Shown: piece by piece, positions 38,843-47,192 of the stretch
Numbering within the stretch: position 1 is the first letter of the stretch
Layout: every line of letters begins with the position of its first letter
Assembly: GCA_963813355.1 (NCBI GenBank)
Contig: CAWEYS010000032.1
Coordinates: 62,001 to 126,000, forward strand
Reading direction: 5' to 3'
From: DATAGF01 sp963813355
GTDB taxonomy: Bacteria > Actinomycetota > Thermoleophilia > Miltoncostaeales > Miltoncostaeaceae
Length of the DNA stretch: 64,000 bases
Translations under genes and position numbers: made by a program
Notes under the pieces: generated by a model
Seen by the model: only the letters and a program-made list of their open reading frames with translations
Told to the model about the DNA's origin: nothing
Database searches by the model: none

Positions 38843-40372
38843 GTGAGGGGCGCTCTTCTGGTCGCCGGCACCGGCTCCGACGCCGGCAAGAGCGTGATCA
38901 CGGCGGGGATCTGCCGCTGGCTGCGCCGGCAGGGCGTTCGCGTCGCCCCCTTCAAGGCCCAGAACATGGCGCTGAACTCGGTCGTGACGGCCGGCGGCGC
39001 CGAGATCGGGCGCGCCCAGGCAGCCCAGGCCGCCGCCGCCGGCGTTGACGCCGAGGCGGCGATGAACCCGGTCCTCATCAAGCCGGCGGGGGAGCGGCGC
39101 AGCCACGTCATGCTCATGGGCCGGCCGTTCGCCGAGGCCGACGCCCGCAGCTACGGGCCCATGCGCGAGGCGCTGCGCGAGCCGGTGCTGGGCGCCCTCG
39201 AGGACCTGCGCTCCCGCTTCGACGTCGTGGTGTGCGAGGGGGCGGGGAGCCCCGCCGAGATCAACCTCCGGGCCGGGGACCTGGCCAACATGGGCCTGGC
39301 CCGGGCGGCCAACCTCCCCGTCGTGATCGTCGGCGACATCGACCGGGGCGGCGTCTTCGCGGGCCTCTTCGGCTGCCTGGCCCTGCTCGAACCGGACGAC
39401 CAGCGGCTGGTCTCGGCGTTCCTGATCAACAAGTTCCGCGGCGATCCCGGCATCCTGCGACCCGGCCTGGACGAGCTGCGCGATCGCACCGGGCGCCCGA
39501 CGCTCGGCGTGCTGCCCTGGCGCCGCCGGCTCTGGCTCGACGTCGAGGACTCCCTCGCCCTCGAGGCGCCGCGCGAGGCGGGCGAGCCGCCGCGCGGGCC
39601 CGACGCGCTCGAGGTCGCCGTGGTGCGCCTGCGGTGGATGAGCAACTTCACGGACGTGGACGCGCTGGCGGCCGAGCCCGGCGTGGCCGTCCGCTTCACG
39701 CGGTCCCCCTCCGACGTGGAGCGCGCCGACCTCGTCGTGCTGCCCGGCACCCGGGCCACCGTGGACGACCTGGCCGCCCTGCGGGCGGACGGCCTGGACG
39801 TCGCGCTCGCGCGCCGGGCGGCGCGCGGCGCCCCGGTGCTCGGGGTCTGCGGCGGCTACCAGATGCTCGGCGGACGCATCGAGGACGACGTCGAGAGTCG
39901 CTCCGGGGTCACGCAGGGCCTCGGCCTGCTGCCGGTGGAGACCCGCTTCGGAGAGGAGAAGATCCTCCGCCGGCGCGCCGGCGTCGCGCCCTGGCTCGGC
40001 GGCGCGCCCGCGGCGGGCTTCGAGATCCGCCACGGGCGCGTCACCCGGACGGGAGGCGATGCCCTCCTGGAGACCGAGACCGGCGACGAGGGCTGCCGCC
40101 ACGGGGCGCTGATCGGCACCTCCTGGCACGGGCTCCTCGAGGGCGACGACGTGCGGCGCGCGCTCCTCGGGTGGGCCGCCGCCGCCGCCGGCCGGCGATG
40201 GCTGCCGGGCGACACGCCGTTCGCGGTCGTTCGCGAGCGGCGGCTGGAGGCCATCGGCGACCTCGTCGCCGACCACGTCGACACCGACGCGCTCGCGGCC
40301 CTGATCGACGGGGGGCCTCCGCCGGGCCTGCCCGTGCTCGAGACGCGCAGCGTCGAGTGGGCGGCGCCGTGA
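38843..40372 (+). CDS. cobQ: Cobyric acid synthase
   Basis: 509 residues. It amidates the b, d, e and g carboxylates of adenosylcobyrinic diamide using glutamine and ATP. The N-terminal P-loop-like AGTGSDAGKSVITAGICRWL, then FKAQNMALNS, EGAGSPAEINL and DIDRGGVFA, belong to the synthase domain. The type-1-like glutamine amidotransferase domain has the catalytic Cys in VLGVCGGYQMLGG and a late GTSWHGLLEGD with the His. GTG start with GGGAGG 4 nt upstream. First gene after the riboswitch. Confidence 0.96.
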   Translation: MRGALLVAGTGSDAGKSVITAGICRWLRRQGVRVAPFKAQNMALNSVVTAGGAEIGRAQAAQAAAAGVDAEAAMNPVLIKPAGERRSHVMLMGRPFAEADARSYGPMREALREPVLGALEDLRSRFDVVVCEGAGSPAEINLRAGDLANMGLARAANLPVVIVGDIDRGGVFAGLFGCLALLEPDDQRLVSAFLINKFRGDPGILRPGLDELRDRTGRPTLGVLPWRRRLWLDVEDSLALEAPREAGEPPRGPDALEVAVVRLRWMSNFTDVDALAAEPGVAVRFTRSPSDVERADLVVLPGTRATVDDLAALRADGLDVALARRAARGAPVLGVCGGYQMLGGRIEDDVESRSGVTQGLGLLPVETRFGEEKILRRRAGVAPWLGGAPAAGFEIRHGRVTRTGGDALLETETGDEGCRHGALIGTSWHGLLEGDDVRRALLGWAAAAAGRRWLPGDTPFAVVRERRLEAIGDLVADHVDTDALAALIDGGPPPGLPVLETRSVEWAAP

Positions 40373-41178
40373 CGGATCTCGCCGGGACACTCGCCCTGCT
40401 CGAGGAGGTCGGGCCCCGCTACGGCGCCTGCGCGGGCCCTCCGGAGCCCCGGCGGGCCCGCTTCTTCACGCCCCTGTCGGCCCTCGTCGATGAGCCGGGG
40501 GTCCTGGAGCGGTTGCTCGAGGGAGCCGGTGCCCGCTGGTTGACGCCGGACGTGCGGGTGCAGATCGCGTTCGTCGCCGGGCCGCTCCTCGGACGCCTGC
40601 TCCGCGTCGCCTGCGGGTGCCTGATGCTCGGCGCGCCGGTGCCGCGCATGCGCGCCGAGGACGTGCTCGTGCGCTTCGGCGAGACCGGCCTCGCCCAGGA
40701 GCTGCGGCTCGTCGGTCCGCCGGTCGCGAGCGCGGCCGGGGGTGTCGAGCGGATCCGCGACGAGCTCCTGGGAACGCACCTCGCGTCGCTGATCGACCAT
40801 CTGCGCGTCGTCGGCGGGCCCGGGCGCCCGACGCTCTGGGGCGCGGCCGCCGACGCGCTCGCCGGCGCGTGCCTGGAGCTGGGGCGGGCGCTCGGCGACG
40901 AGGAGCTCGGCCGTCGCGCCGGGGCGGAGCTGGTGGAGCGCTGCCGTCCCCCGCTCCGGCGCCCCGCGCGCTACCTGCGGCTCGCGGGCGGCGGCAGGGC
41001 CGAGCTCGCCGTCGCGCTCCAGTCGTGCTGCCTCGCTCACAGGCTGCCCAACGGGACGCGGTGCGCGAGCTGCCCGCTCCGGTCGGAGGACGACCGCCGC
41101 CGCCGGCTGGGCGCGCGCCTGGCCCGGTCGCGCGCCCCCCGGCCGGTCCTCGCCGGCGCGGCCGGGGGCGGGTCGTGA
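40369..41178 (+). CDS. FhuF-like (2Fe-2S) protein in the cobalamin operon
   Basis: 269 residues. The C-terminus has Cys at 220, 221, 232 and 235 (CCLAHRLPNGTRCASCPL), the CC-x10-C-x2-C cluster motif of FhuF-type ferric-siderophore reductases. The upstream part has weak similarity to that family (PDVRVQIAFVAGPLLGRLLRVACGCL). It is coupled by 4-nt overlaps to cobQ upstream and cobG downstream, with no siderophore genes near. A redox role for CobG, cobalt or a corrinoid is suggested by position, but this is inference. Confidence 0.75.
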   Translation: MTDLAGTLALLEEVGPRYGACAGPPEPRRARFFTPLSALVDEPGVLERLLEGAGARWLTPDVRVQIAFVAGPLLGRLLRVACGCLMLGAPVPRMRAEDVLVRFGETGLAQELRLVGPPVASAAGGVERIRDELLGTHLASLIDHLRVVGGPGRPTLWGAAADALAGACLELGRALGDEELGRRAGAELVERCRPPLRRPARYLRLAGGGRAELAVALQSCCLAHRLPNGTRCASCPLRSEDDRRRRLGARLARSRAPRPVLAGAAGGGS

Positions 41179-42362
41179 TCCGCCGGACGGCGCCCGATCG
41201 CTGCCCGGGCGTGCTCGCCCTGCACGAGGCGCGCGACGGCGCCCTGGCGCGGGTCCGCCTGCCCGGAGGGCGGTTGACCGCCGCGCAGCTGCGGGCGGTC
41301 GCCGACGTCGCCGCGAGCCTCGGCAGCGGCCTGGTGGACCTCACCGTGCGGGCGAACATCCAGATCCGGGGCCTCGCCGGGGACGCGGGCGGGGCCGTGG
41401 CCGAGCGCCTCGACGCGGCCGGCCTGCTGCCCTCGCTGGCGCACGAGCGCGCCCGCACGATCCTCGCCAGCCCGCTGGCCGGGCGGGACGCGGCCGCCCG
41501 GCTCGACGCGCGGCCGCTCGTCAACCGGCTCGACGCCCTGATCTGCGACGACCCGGCGCTGGCAGAGCTGCCCGGCCGGTTCGCGTTCCTCGTCGAGGAC
41601 GGCAGCGGGGCCATGGCCGGGGTCGGCCACGACGTCGCGCTCGCGCCGGTCGCGAGCCTCGGGGGGCCCGACGACGGCCGGCTGGCGCTGGTGGTCGGCG
41701 GCGAGGACGCCGGCCTGCGCGCCGAGCCCGCGGCCGCCCCCGCGATGGCCGCCGCCGCCGCGCGGGCATTCCTCGCCGAGCGCGGGCGGTCCGGCTCGGG
41801 CGCCTGGCGCGTCTGCGAGCTGCCCGGAGGCCCGGCCGCCGTGATCGCCCGCGCCCGCGCGGCGCTGCGCGGCGAGGCGGCGATCGCGACCGCGCCGCCG
41901 GGGCGCTGGGCCGCGTCCGCGTCCCCGCCCGGGCCCGCCGGGCCGCTCACCCAGCCCGACGGGCGGGTCGCGCTGGGCGCCGTGGTGCCGCTCGGGCGGC
42001 TCGAACCCGGCGCCCTGCGGGCGCTGGCGGCGGCGAGCGAGCGCGGCGCGGGCGAGGTGCGGCTCTCCGTGTGGCGGACGGCGCTCGTGCCCGACCTCCC
42101 TTCGGCCGCCGTGGCGCCCGTCGCCGCCGCCCTCGCGCGCGCCGGCATGGCGTGCGACGCCGGCTCGCCGTGGCTCGGGCTGTCGGCCTGCGCGGGGCTC
42201 GAGGGGTGCGCGAGCGCGCTCGCCGACGTCAGGGCCGCCGCCGCGCGCCGGGCCGGCGCCCGGCGGGCGGCCGACCCGCCGGAGCACCACTCCGGGTGCG
42301 AGCGGCGCTGCGGCGAGCCGGCCGGGCCGGTGGCCGCCGTCGTCGCCGGAGGTGCGCCCTGA
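41175..42362 (+). CDS. cobG: Precorrin-3B synthase CobG (nitrite/sulfite reductase-like)
   Basis: 395 residues in two repeats of the nitrite/sulfite reductase ferredoxin-like fold (VDLTVRANIQIRGLAG in the first, EVRLSVWRTALVPDL in the second). The 4Fe-4S Cys residues are 339, 345, 375 and 379 (CAGLEGC ... CERRC). CobG uses molecular oxygen to hydroxylate precorrin-3A and prepare ring contraction, so the pathway is the aerobic one. The likely electron donor is unknown; the adjacent Fe-S protein is a candidate. GTG start, 4-nt overlap. Confidence 0.9.
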   Translation: MIRRTAPDRCPGVLALHEARDGALARVRLPGGRLTAAQLRAVADVAASLGSGLVDLTVRANIQIRGLAGDAGGAVAERLDAAGLLPSLAHERARTILASPLAGRDAAARLDARPLVNRLDALICDDPALAELPGRFAFLVEDGSGAMAGVGHDVALAPVASLGGPDDGRLALVVGGEDAGLRAEPAAAPAMAAAAARAFLAERGRSGSGAWRVCELPGGPAAVIARARAALRGEAAIATAPPGRWAASASPPGPAGPLTQPDGRVALGAVVPLGRLEPGALRALAAASERGAGEVRLSVWRTALVPDLPSAAVAPVAAALARAGMACDAGSPWLGLSACAGLEGCASALADVRAAAARRAGARRAADPPEHHSGCERRCGEPAGPVAAVVAGGAP

Positions 42363-42985
42363 CCGAGTGGCTGCGCGACGGGGCGGAGATCTACCGTCGC
42401 TCGTTCGCCACGATCCGCTCCGAAGCCGACCTGTCCGGGCTCGAGCCGGACGTTGCGCGGGTCGCGGTGCGGATGATCCACGCCTGCGGGATGGTCGACC
42501 TCGGCGGCGACGTGGCCGCCTCGCCCGGCGCCACCCTCGCGGGGCGACGGGCGCTCGAGGCCGGCGCGCCGATCCTGTGCGACACGGCCATGGTGGCCGC
42601 CGGCATCACGCGCGCGCGCCTGCCCGCGCGGAACGAGGTGGTCTGCGCGCTCGGCGACCCGAGCGTGCCCGACATCGCCCGGCGGCTGGCGACGACCCGC
42701 TCGGCCGCCGCGCTCGAGCTCTGGCGGGGACGCCTGGAGGGTGCCGTGGTGGCGGTCGGCAACGCGCCGACGGCCCTGTTCCGGCTGCTGGAGCTGGTCG
42801 ACGAGGGCGCCGGGCGCCCGGCCGCGGTCGTCGGCGTCCCCGTCGGCTTCGTCGGCGCGGCCGAGTCGAAGGAGGCGCTCGCCGCCCACCCCGCCGGGAT
42901 CCCCTACCTGATCGTGCGAGGGCGGCGCGGCGGCAGCGCCATCGCCGTCGCCGCGGTCAACGCCCTGGCGAGCGACGCCGAGTGA
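42359..42985 (+). CDS. cobH: Precorrin-8X methylmutase, CTG start
   Basis: 208 residues, the family's normal size. It moves the C11 methyl to C12, giving hydrogenobyrinic acid. The catalytic His is in VRMIHACGMVD; DTAMVAAGI, NAPTALFRLLEL and VGVPVGFVGAAESKE are conserved. No ATG, GTG or TTG exists in frame before TEWLRDGAEIYRRSF. CTG at 42359 overlaps the cobG TGA (CTGA) and has GGAGG 6 nt upstream, so it is very likely the real start. Confidence 0.93.
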   Translation: MTEWLRDGAEIYRRSFATIRSEADLSGLEPDVARVAVRMIHACGMVDLGGDVAASPGATLAGRRALEAGAPILCDTAMVAAGITRARLPARNEVVCALGDPSVPDIARRLATTRSAAALELWRGRLEGAVVAVGNAPTALFRLLELVDEGAGRPAAVVGVPVGFVGAAESKEALAAHPAGIPYLIVRGRRGGSAIAVAAVNALASDAE

Positions 42986-44484
42986 GCGCGCCGGCCGGGA
43001 CGGGGACGCTCTACGGGGTCGGCGTCGGGCCCGGCGATCCCGAGCTGGTGACCGTGAAGGCGCGCCGCATCATCGAGTCGGCCGCCGTGATCGCCTACCC
43101 CGAGGCCCGCCGGGGGAGCAGCATCGCGCGTCGCACCGCCGCCCCGTACCTGCGCCCGGGCCAGGAGGAGCTGCCCCTGGTCTATCCGGTGACCACGCAG
43201 CCCACCGACCATCCGGAGGGCTACGAGGGCGCGCTGGCGGAGTTCTACGACGCGGCCTGCGAGCGCCTCGCGGCGCTGCTGGAGGACGGGCGCGACGTGG
43301 CCGTGCTCTGCGCGGGCGACCCGTTCCTCTACGGCTCGTACGCGCACGTGCACGAGCGGCTCTCCGGCCGCTACCCCACGGTCGTGGTGCCGGGCGTCAC
43401 CTCGGTGAGCGCCGCCGCCGCGGCGGCCGGCCGGCCCCTGGTGCGCGGGGACGAGGTCCTCACGATCGCCCCGGGCACCCTGGCCCCCGAGGCGCTGGCG
43501 GCGCGCCTGGCCACCGCCGACGCGGCCGCGGTACTCAAGCTCGGGCGCACGTTCGGGGACGTGCGCCGCGCCGTGGCCGAGGCCGGGCTGGGGCCCCGCG
43601 CGCTCTACGTGGAGCGCGCGAGCGGCGACGAGCAGCGCATCCGGGCGCTGGACGACGTCGACCCCGGCGCGGTGCCGTACTTCTCCCTGGTGCTCGTGCC
43701 GTCGGCCGATCCCGGCGAGCGGCGCGCGGCGGCGGGCTCGGTCAGCGTGGTCGGCCTCGGTCCGGCGGGCCCGCGCTGGCTCACGCCCGAGGCGCACGCC
43801 GAGCTCGCCGCGGCGGACGAGCTGGTCGGCTACGGCCCGTACCTCGCGCGGGTGCCGTCGCGCCCGGGGCAGCGCCGCCACGCGAGCGACAACCGCGAGG
43901 AGGCCGCCCGGGCCCGGCACGCCCTGAGCCTCGCCGCGGCCGGGGCGCGCGTCGCCGTCGTCTCCTCGGGCGACCCGGGCATCTTCGCCATGGCCACGGC
44001 GCTGATCGAGGCGCTCGAGGAGTCGCCCGCGGAGCTCGGGGGCGTGCCGCTGCGCGTCGTGCCCGGGCTCTCGGCCATGCAGGCCGCGGCGGCGCGCGCC
44101 GGAGCGCCCCTGGGGCACGACTTCTGCGTGATCTCGCTCTCGGACCGGCTCAAGCCCTGGGACCTGATCGCACGCCGGCTCGACGCCGCGGCCGGCGCCG
44201 ACCTCGCCCTCGCCCTCTACAACCCGGGCTCGCGCGCGCGCCGCCACCAGGTGGGCGACGCACGGGCGATCCTGCTGCGCCACCGCGCCCCCGAGACGCC
44301 CGTCGTGGTCGCCCGCGACGTCGGCGGCCCCGAGGAGGCGGTCACGATCACGGGCCTCGCCGACCTCGACCCCGCCGCCGTCGACATGCGCACCGTGCTG
44401 CTGGTCGGCTCCTCGACGACGCGCCTCGTCAGCCGCCCCGGCCGGGAGCCGATGGTCTATACGCCCCGTCGCCACCCGGGCTGA
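42982..44484 (+). CDS. cobIJ: Fused CobI-CobJ: precorrin-2 C20- and precorrin-3B C17-methyltransferase
   Basis: 500 residues. CobI (about 1-245): LYGVGVGPGDPELVTVKARRII, VLCAGDPFLYGSYAHV and VVPGVTSVSAAAAAAGRPL. CobJ (about 250-500): VSVVGLGPAGPRWLTPEAHAEL, RVAVVSSGDPGIFAMA, RVVPGLSAMQAAAARAGAPLGHDFCVISLSD and YNPGSRARRHQ. Both use SAM; CobJ contracts the ring. This fusion is well known in actinobacteria. It overlaps cobH by 4 nt. Its last 56 bp overlap the convergent cobK gene. Confidence 0.95.
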   Translation: MSAPAGTGTLYGVGVGPGDPELVTVKARRIIESAAVIAYPEARRGSSIARRTAAPYLRPGQEELPLVYPVTTQPTDHPEGYEGALAEFYDAACERLAALLEDGRDVAVLCAGDPFLYGSYAHVHERLSGRYPTVVVPGVTSVSAAAAAAGRPLVRGDEVLTIAPGTLAPEALAARLATADAAAVLKLGRTFGDVRRAVAEAGLGPRALYVERASGDEQRIRALDDVDPGAVPYFSLVLVPSADPGERRAAAGSVSVVGLGPAGPRWLTPEAHAELAAADELVGYGPYLARVPSRPGQRRHASDNREEAARARHALSLAAAGARVAVVSSGDPGIFAMATALIEALEESPAELGGVPLRVVPGLSAMQAAAARAGAPLGHDFCVISLSDRLKPWDLIARRLDAAAGADLALALYNPGSRARRHQVGDARAILLRHRAPETPVVVARDVGGPEEAVTITGLADLDPAAVDMRTVLLVGSSTTRLVSRPGREPMVYTPRRHPG

Positions 44485-45226
44485 GCGCGCCGCGGGCGCC
44501 GAGCCACGCGACGGCCTCCGCGACGGTCGCAACGGCCGGCACCTCCGGGCGCCCGGGGCGCCGGACCATCACCACCGGGGCGCCCCGCTCCCGCGCCGCG
44601 GCGAGCTTGGCGGCCACCTGCCCCCCGCCGGAGTCCTTGCTCACCAGCAGGTCGATGCCGTGCGCGTCGAACAGGGTCAGCTCGCCGGCCAGCGTGTAGG
44701 GGCCTCGGTCGAGGATCAGCAGGTGGCGCGGTGGGAGGGCGCACTCCGGCGGATCCACGCACCGCACGAGGAACCAGAGCTCGCCGAGCCCGGCGAAGGC
44801 CGCCAGCCCCTGCCGCCCCGTGGTGAGGAAGGCGCGGCGCCCCAACCCCGGGAGCGCCTCGGCGGCCTCCGCGAGCGAGTCGACCCAGACCCAGCGATCG
44901 CCGGGGCCCGGCGTCCACCCGGGCCGCGTCAGGGCGACCAGCGGCACGCCGGCGTCGGCGGCGGCCCGGGCGGCGGAGCGGGAGATGCGCTCGGCGAACG
45001 GGTGCGTGGCGTCGACCACGGCCGCGACGCCCTCGTGACGGAGCCAGTGCGCCAGCGCCTCCGGCCCGCCGAAGCCGCCGATGCGCACCCGCCCGGCCGG
45101 CAGGCGCGGGCGGCTGACGCGGCCGGCGAGGGAGGAGACGACATCGACGCCGGGGCGCGCGACGAGCTCGGCCGCGAGGTCGCGGGCCTCCGCCGTCCCG
45201 CCGAGGATCAGGACCCGCGGCGTCAT
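44429..45226 (-). CDS. cobK: Precorrin-6A reductase
   Basis: 265 residues. The NADPH-dependent reductase starts with VLILGGTAEARDLAAELV. It then has VVDATHPFAERISRSAARAA, FLTTGRQGLAAFAGL, LDRGPYTLAGELTLFDAHGIDLLVSKDSGGGQVAAKL and VVMVRRPGRPEVPAV, all standard. It is the last gene of the minus-strand cob operon, coupled to cobM by ATGA. The 3' end overlaps cobIJ tail-to-tail. Confidence 0.95.
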   Translation of the reverse strand: MTPRVLILGGTAEARDLAAELVARPGVDVVSSLAGRVSRPRLPAGRVRIGGFGGPEALAHWLRHEGVAAVVDATHPFAERISRSAARAAADAGVPLVALTRPGWTPGPGDRWVWVDSLAEAAEALPGLGRRAFLTTGRQGLAAFAGLGELWFLVRCVDPPECALPPRHLLILDRGPYTLAGELTLFDAHGIDLLVSKDSGGGQVAAKLAAARERGAPVVMVRRPGRPEVPAVATVAEAVAWLGARGALSPGGDGAYRPSAPGRGG

Positions 45227-45978
45227 CCCCCGGCGGGGTCGCGCGCCCGTCCGGCCGAGTACAGGTGGCTGTCGCGGAAGCCCTCGGCGCCCAGGGCCGG
45301 CCCGACGATGACGATCGCGTTGCGCCGGATGCCGGCGGCCTCGACGGCGGCCTCCAGCTCGCCGAGCGCGGTGCGCACGACCACCTCGCCCGGCTGGGTC
45401 GCGTGGGCGACGACCGCGACCGGGCAGCCCGGCCCGTAGGCCGGCAGCAGCTCGCCGACGATCCGCTCGGCGGCCCCGGCGGCGAGGTGGAGCACCAGCG
45501 TGGTCCGGTGGGCGGCGAGCCGGCCGAGGGCCTCCGCGTCCGGCACCGGCGTGGCCCGGCCGCCCGGCCGGGCGAGGATCACGGTCTGCGCCACGCCGGG
45601 CAGCGTCAGCTCGCGCCCCAGAGCGGCTGCGGCGGCGGCGAACGCCGGCACCCCGGGGGTCGCGTCCCAGGGGATGGCGAGCGCGTCGAGGCGGCGCGTC
45701 TGCTCGGCCATCGCGCTGAAGACCGCCAGGTCGCCGGAGTGCAGGCGGGCCACGTCCTGGCCCCGCCCGTGGGCCTCGGCCATCTCCGTGACGATCTCGT
45801 CCAGGCTCAGCCCCTGGGTGTCGACCAGGCGCGCGCCGGGCGGTGCGTGCGACAGGAGGGCCTCGGGCACCAGCGATCCCGCGTAGAGGCACACCGGCGA
45901 CGCGGCGATCAGGTCGCGGCCGCGCACGGTGATCAGGTCGGGGTCGCCGGGCCCGGCGCCGATGAAGTGGACCGTCAC
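45223..45978 (-). CDS. cobM: Precorrin-4 C11-methyltransferase
   Basis: 251 residues of the SAM tetrapyrrole methylase fold: VHFIGAGPGDPDLITVRGRDLI, VARLHSGDLAVFSAMAEQ, ATPGVPAFAAAAAALGRELTLPG and LVLHLAAG. CobM-specific features are the ASPVCLYAGSLVPEALL segment and the TQGLSLDEIVTEM stretch. GTG start overlapping the cobL stop. Acts after ring contraction by CobJ. Confidence 0.95.
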   Translation of the reverse strand: MTVHFIGAGPGDPDLITVRGRDLIAASPVCLYAGSLVPEALLSHAPPGARLVDTQGLSLDEIVTEMAEAHGRGQDVARLHSGDLAVFSAMAEQTRRLDALAIPWDATPGVPAFAAAAAALGRELTLPGVAQTVILARPGGRATPVPDAEALGRLAAHRTTLVLHLAAGAAERIVGELLPAYGPGCPVAVVAHATQPGEVVVRTALGELEAAVEAAGIRRNAIVIVGPALGAEGFRDSHLYSAGRARDPAGG

Positions 45979-47192
45979 GGCGCGGCCACGGGCTTCCGCG
46001 CCGACCACTGGGTCACCGGCCTCTGGGGCCGCAGGCCGCGGAACCCCCCGAGGGCCTCGGCGTGCCCGATGGCGATCCGCACCAGGCGCCCGCCGCGCGC
46101 GGCGTGGCACGCGGCCAGCACGCCCTCGCCCTCGAGGGTCACGGCGTTGACGACGAGCCGCCCTCCCGGCGCCAGCGCCTCCCAGCAGCGGTCCACGAGC
46201 CCGTCCGCCGCGAGCCCGCCGCCGACGAAGACCGCGTCCGGGGCCTCGAGCCCCAGGAGGGCCTCGGGCGCCTCCCCGGCGACGACCCTCAGGCCCGGCA
46301 CGCCGAGCGCGCGCGCGTTGCGCTCGATCCGGCCGGCCCGGTCGGCGCGGGCCTCGACGGCGACGGCCCGGCACGACGGGTGCGTCCGCATCCACTCGAT
46401 CGCGACGCTCCCGCTGCCCGCCCCGACGTCCCAGAGCATCTGTCCGGGCACCGGGGCGAGGGCGGCCAACGTGATCGCGCGCACCTCCCTCTTGGTGAGC
46501 TGCCCGTCGCTCTCGTAGGCGTCGTCGGGCAGGCCGGGCGACCGCGGCAGCAGCGGTGCCCCGGGCGCCTCGCGGCACTCGATCGCGAGCGTGCTGAGGG
46601 GGCCCGTGGCCTCGTCGCCCCAGCCGTCGGCGACGCCGTCGCGCATCCGCTCGCCCGGCCCCCCGAGCTCCTCCAGCGCGACCAGCCGGCTGGGCCCGTA
46701 GCCGCGCCCCCGCAGGAGGGCGGCGACCTCGCCCGCGCCGACCGGCGGCGCGACGAGGACGATCACCCGCCGCCCCGGCTGGAGCGCCGGGTGCAGCGCC
46801 TCGAGCGGCCGCCCGACCAGGCTCACCAGCTCGACGTCGACGGCCGGCCAGCCCAGGCGCGCGCACGCGATCGCGGGGGCAGAGACGTGGGGGATGATGG
46901 TCAGCGCGCCCGGCGGCAGCCGCCGCGCGAGGGTCGTGCCGACCCCGTGCAGCAGCGGGTCGCCGCTCGCCAGCACGCAGAGCCGGCGATCGGCCATCTC
47001 CGGCAGGCGGTCGAGCAGCTCCGACATGGGGGAGGGCCAGGCCATCCGCTCGGCCCCGGTCTCGGGCACCAGGTCGAGGTGGCGCGCGCCGCCCACCAGC
47101 ACCTCGGCCTCCGCGATCGCCGCGCGGGCGGCCTCGCCGAGGCCGTCCCAGCCGTCGGCGCCGATCCCCACGACCACGACCGCGGGGCTCAT
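45975..47192 (-). CDS. cobL: Precorrin-6Y C5,15-methyltransferase (decarboxylating), CbiE-CbiT fused
   Basis: 405 residues. The N-terminal CbiE-type methylase has VVVVGIGADGWDGL, CVLASGDPLLHGVGTTLARR and IIPHVSAPAIACARLGWP. The C-terminal CbiT-type Rossmann domain has PDDAYESDGQLTKREVRAITLAAL, LWDVGAGSGSVAIEWMR and VFVGGGLAADGLVDRCWEAL. This is the standard CobL, which methylates C5 and C15 and removes the C12 acetate carboxylate. Coupled by 4 nt to the cobU/C fusion and to cobM. Confidence 0.95.
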   Translation of the reverse strand: MSPAVVVVGIGADGWDGLGEAARAAIAEAEVLVGGARHLDLVPETGAERMAWPSPMSELLDRLPEMADRRLCVLASGDPLLHGVGTTLARRLPPGALTIIPHVSAPAIACARLGWPAVDVELVSLVGRPLEALHPALQPGRRVIVLVAPPVGAGEVAALLRGRGYGPSRLVALEELGGPGERMRDGVADGWGDEATGPLSTLAIECREAPGAPLLPRSPGLPDDAYESDGQLTKREVRAITLAALAPVPGQMLWDVGAGSGSVAIEWMRTHPSCRAVAVEARADRAGRIERNARALGVPGLRVVAGEAPEALLGLEAPDAVFVGGGLAADGLVDRCWEALAPGGRLVVNAVTLEGEGVLAACHAARGGRLVRIAIGHAEALGGFRGLRPQRPVTQWSARKPVAAP

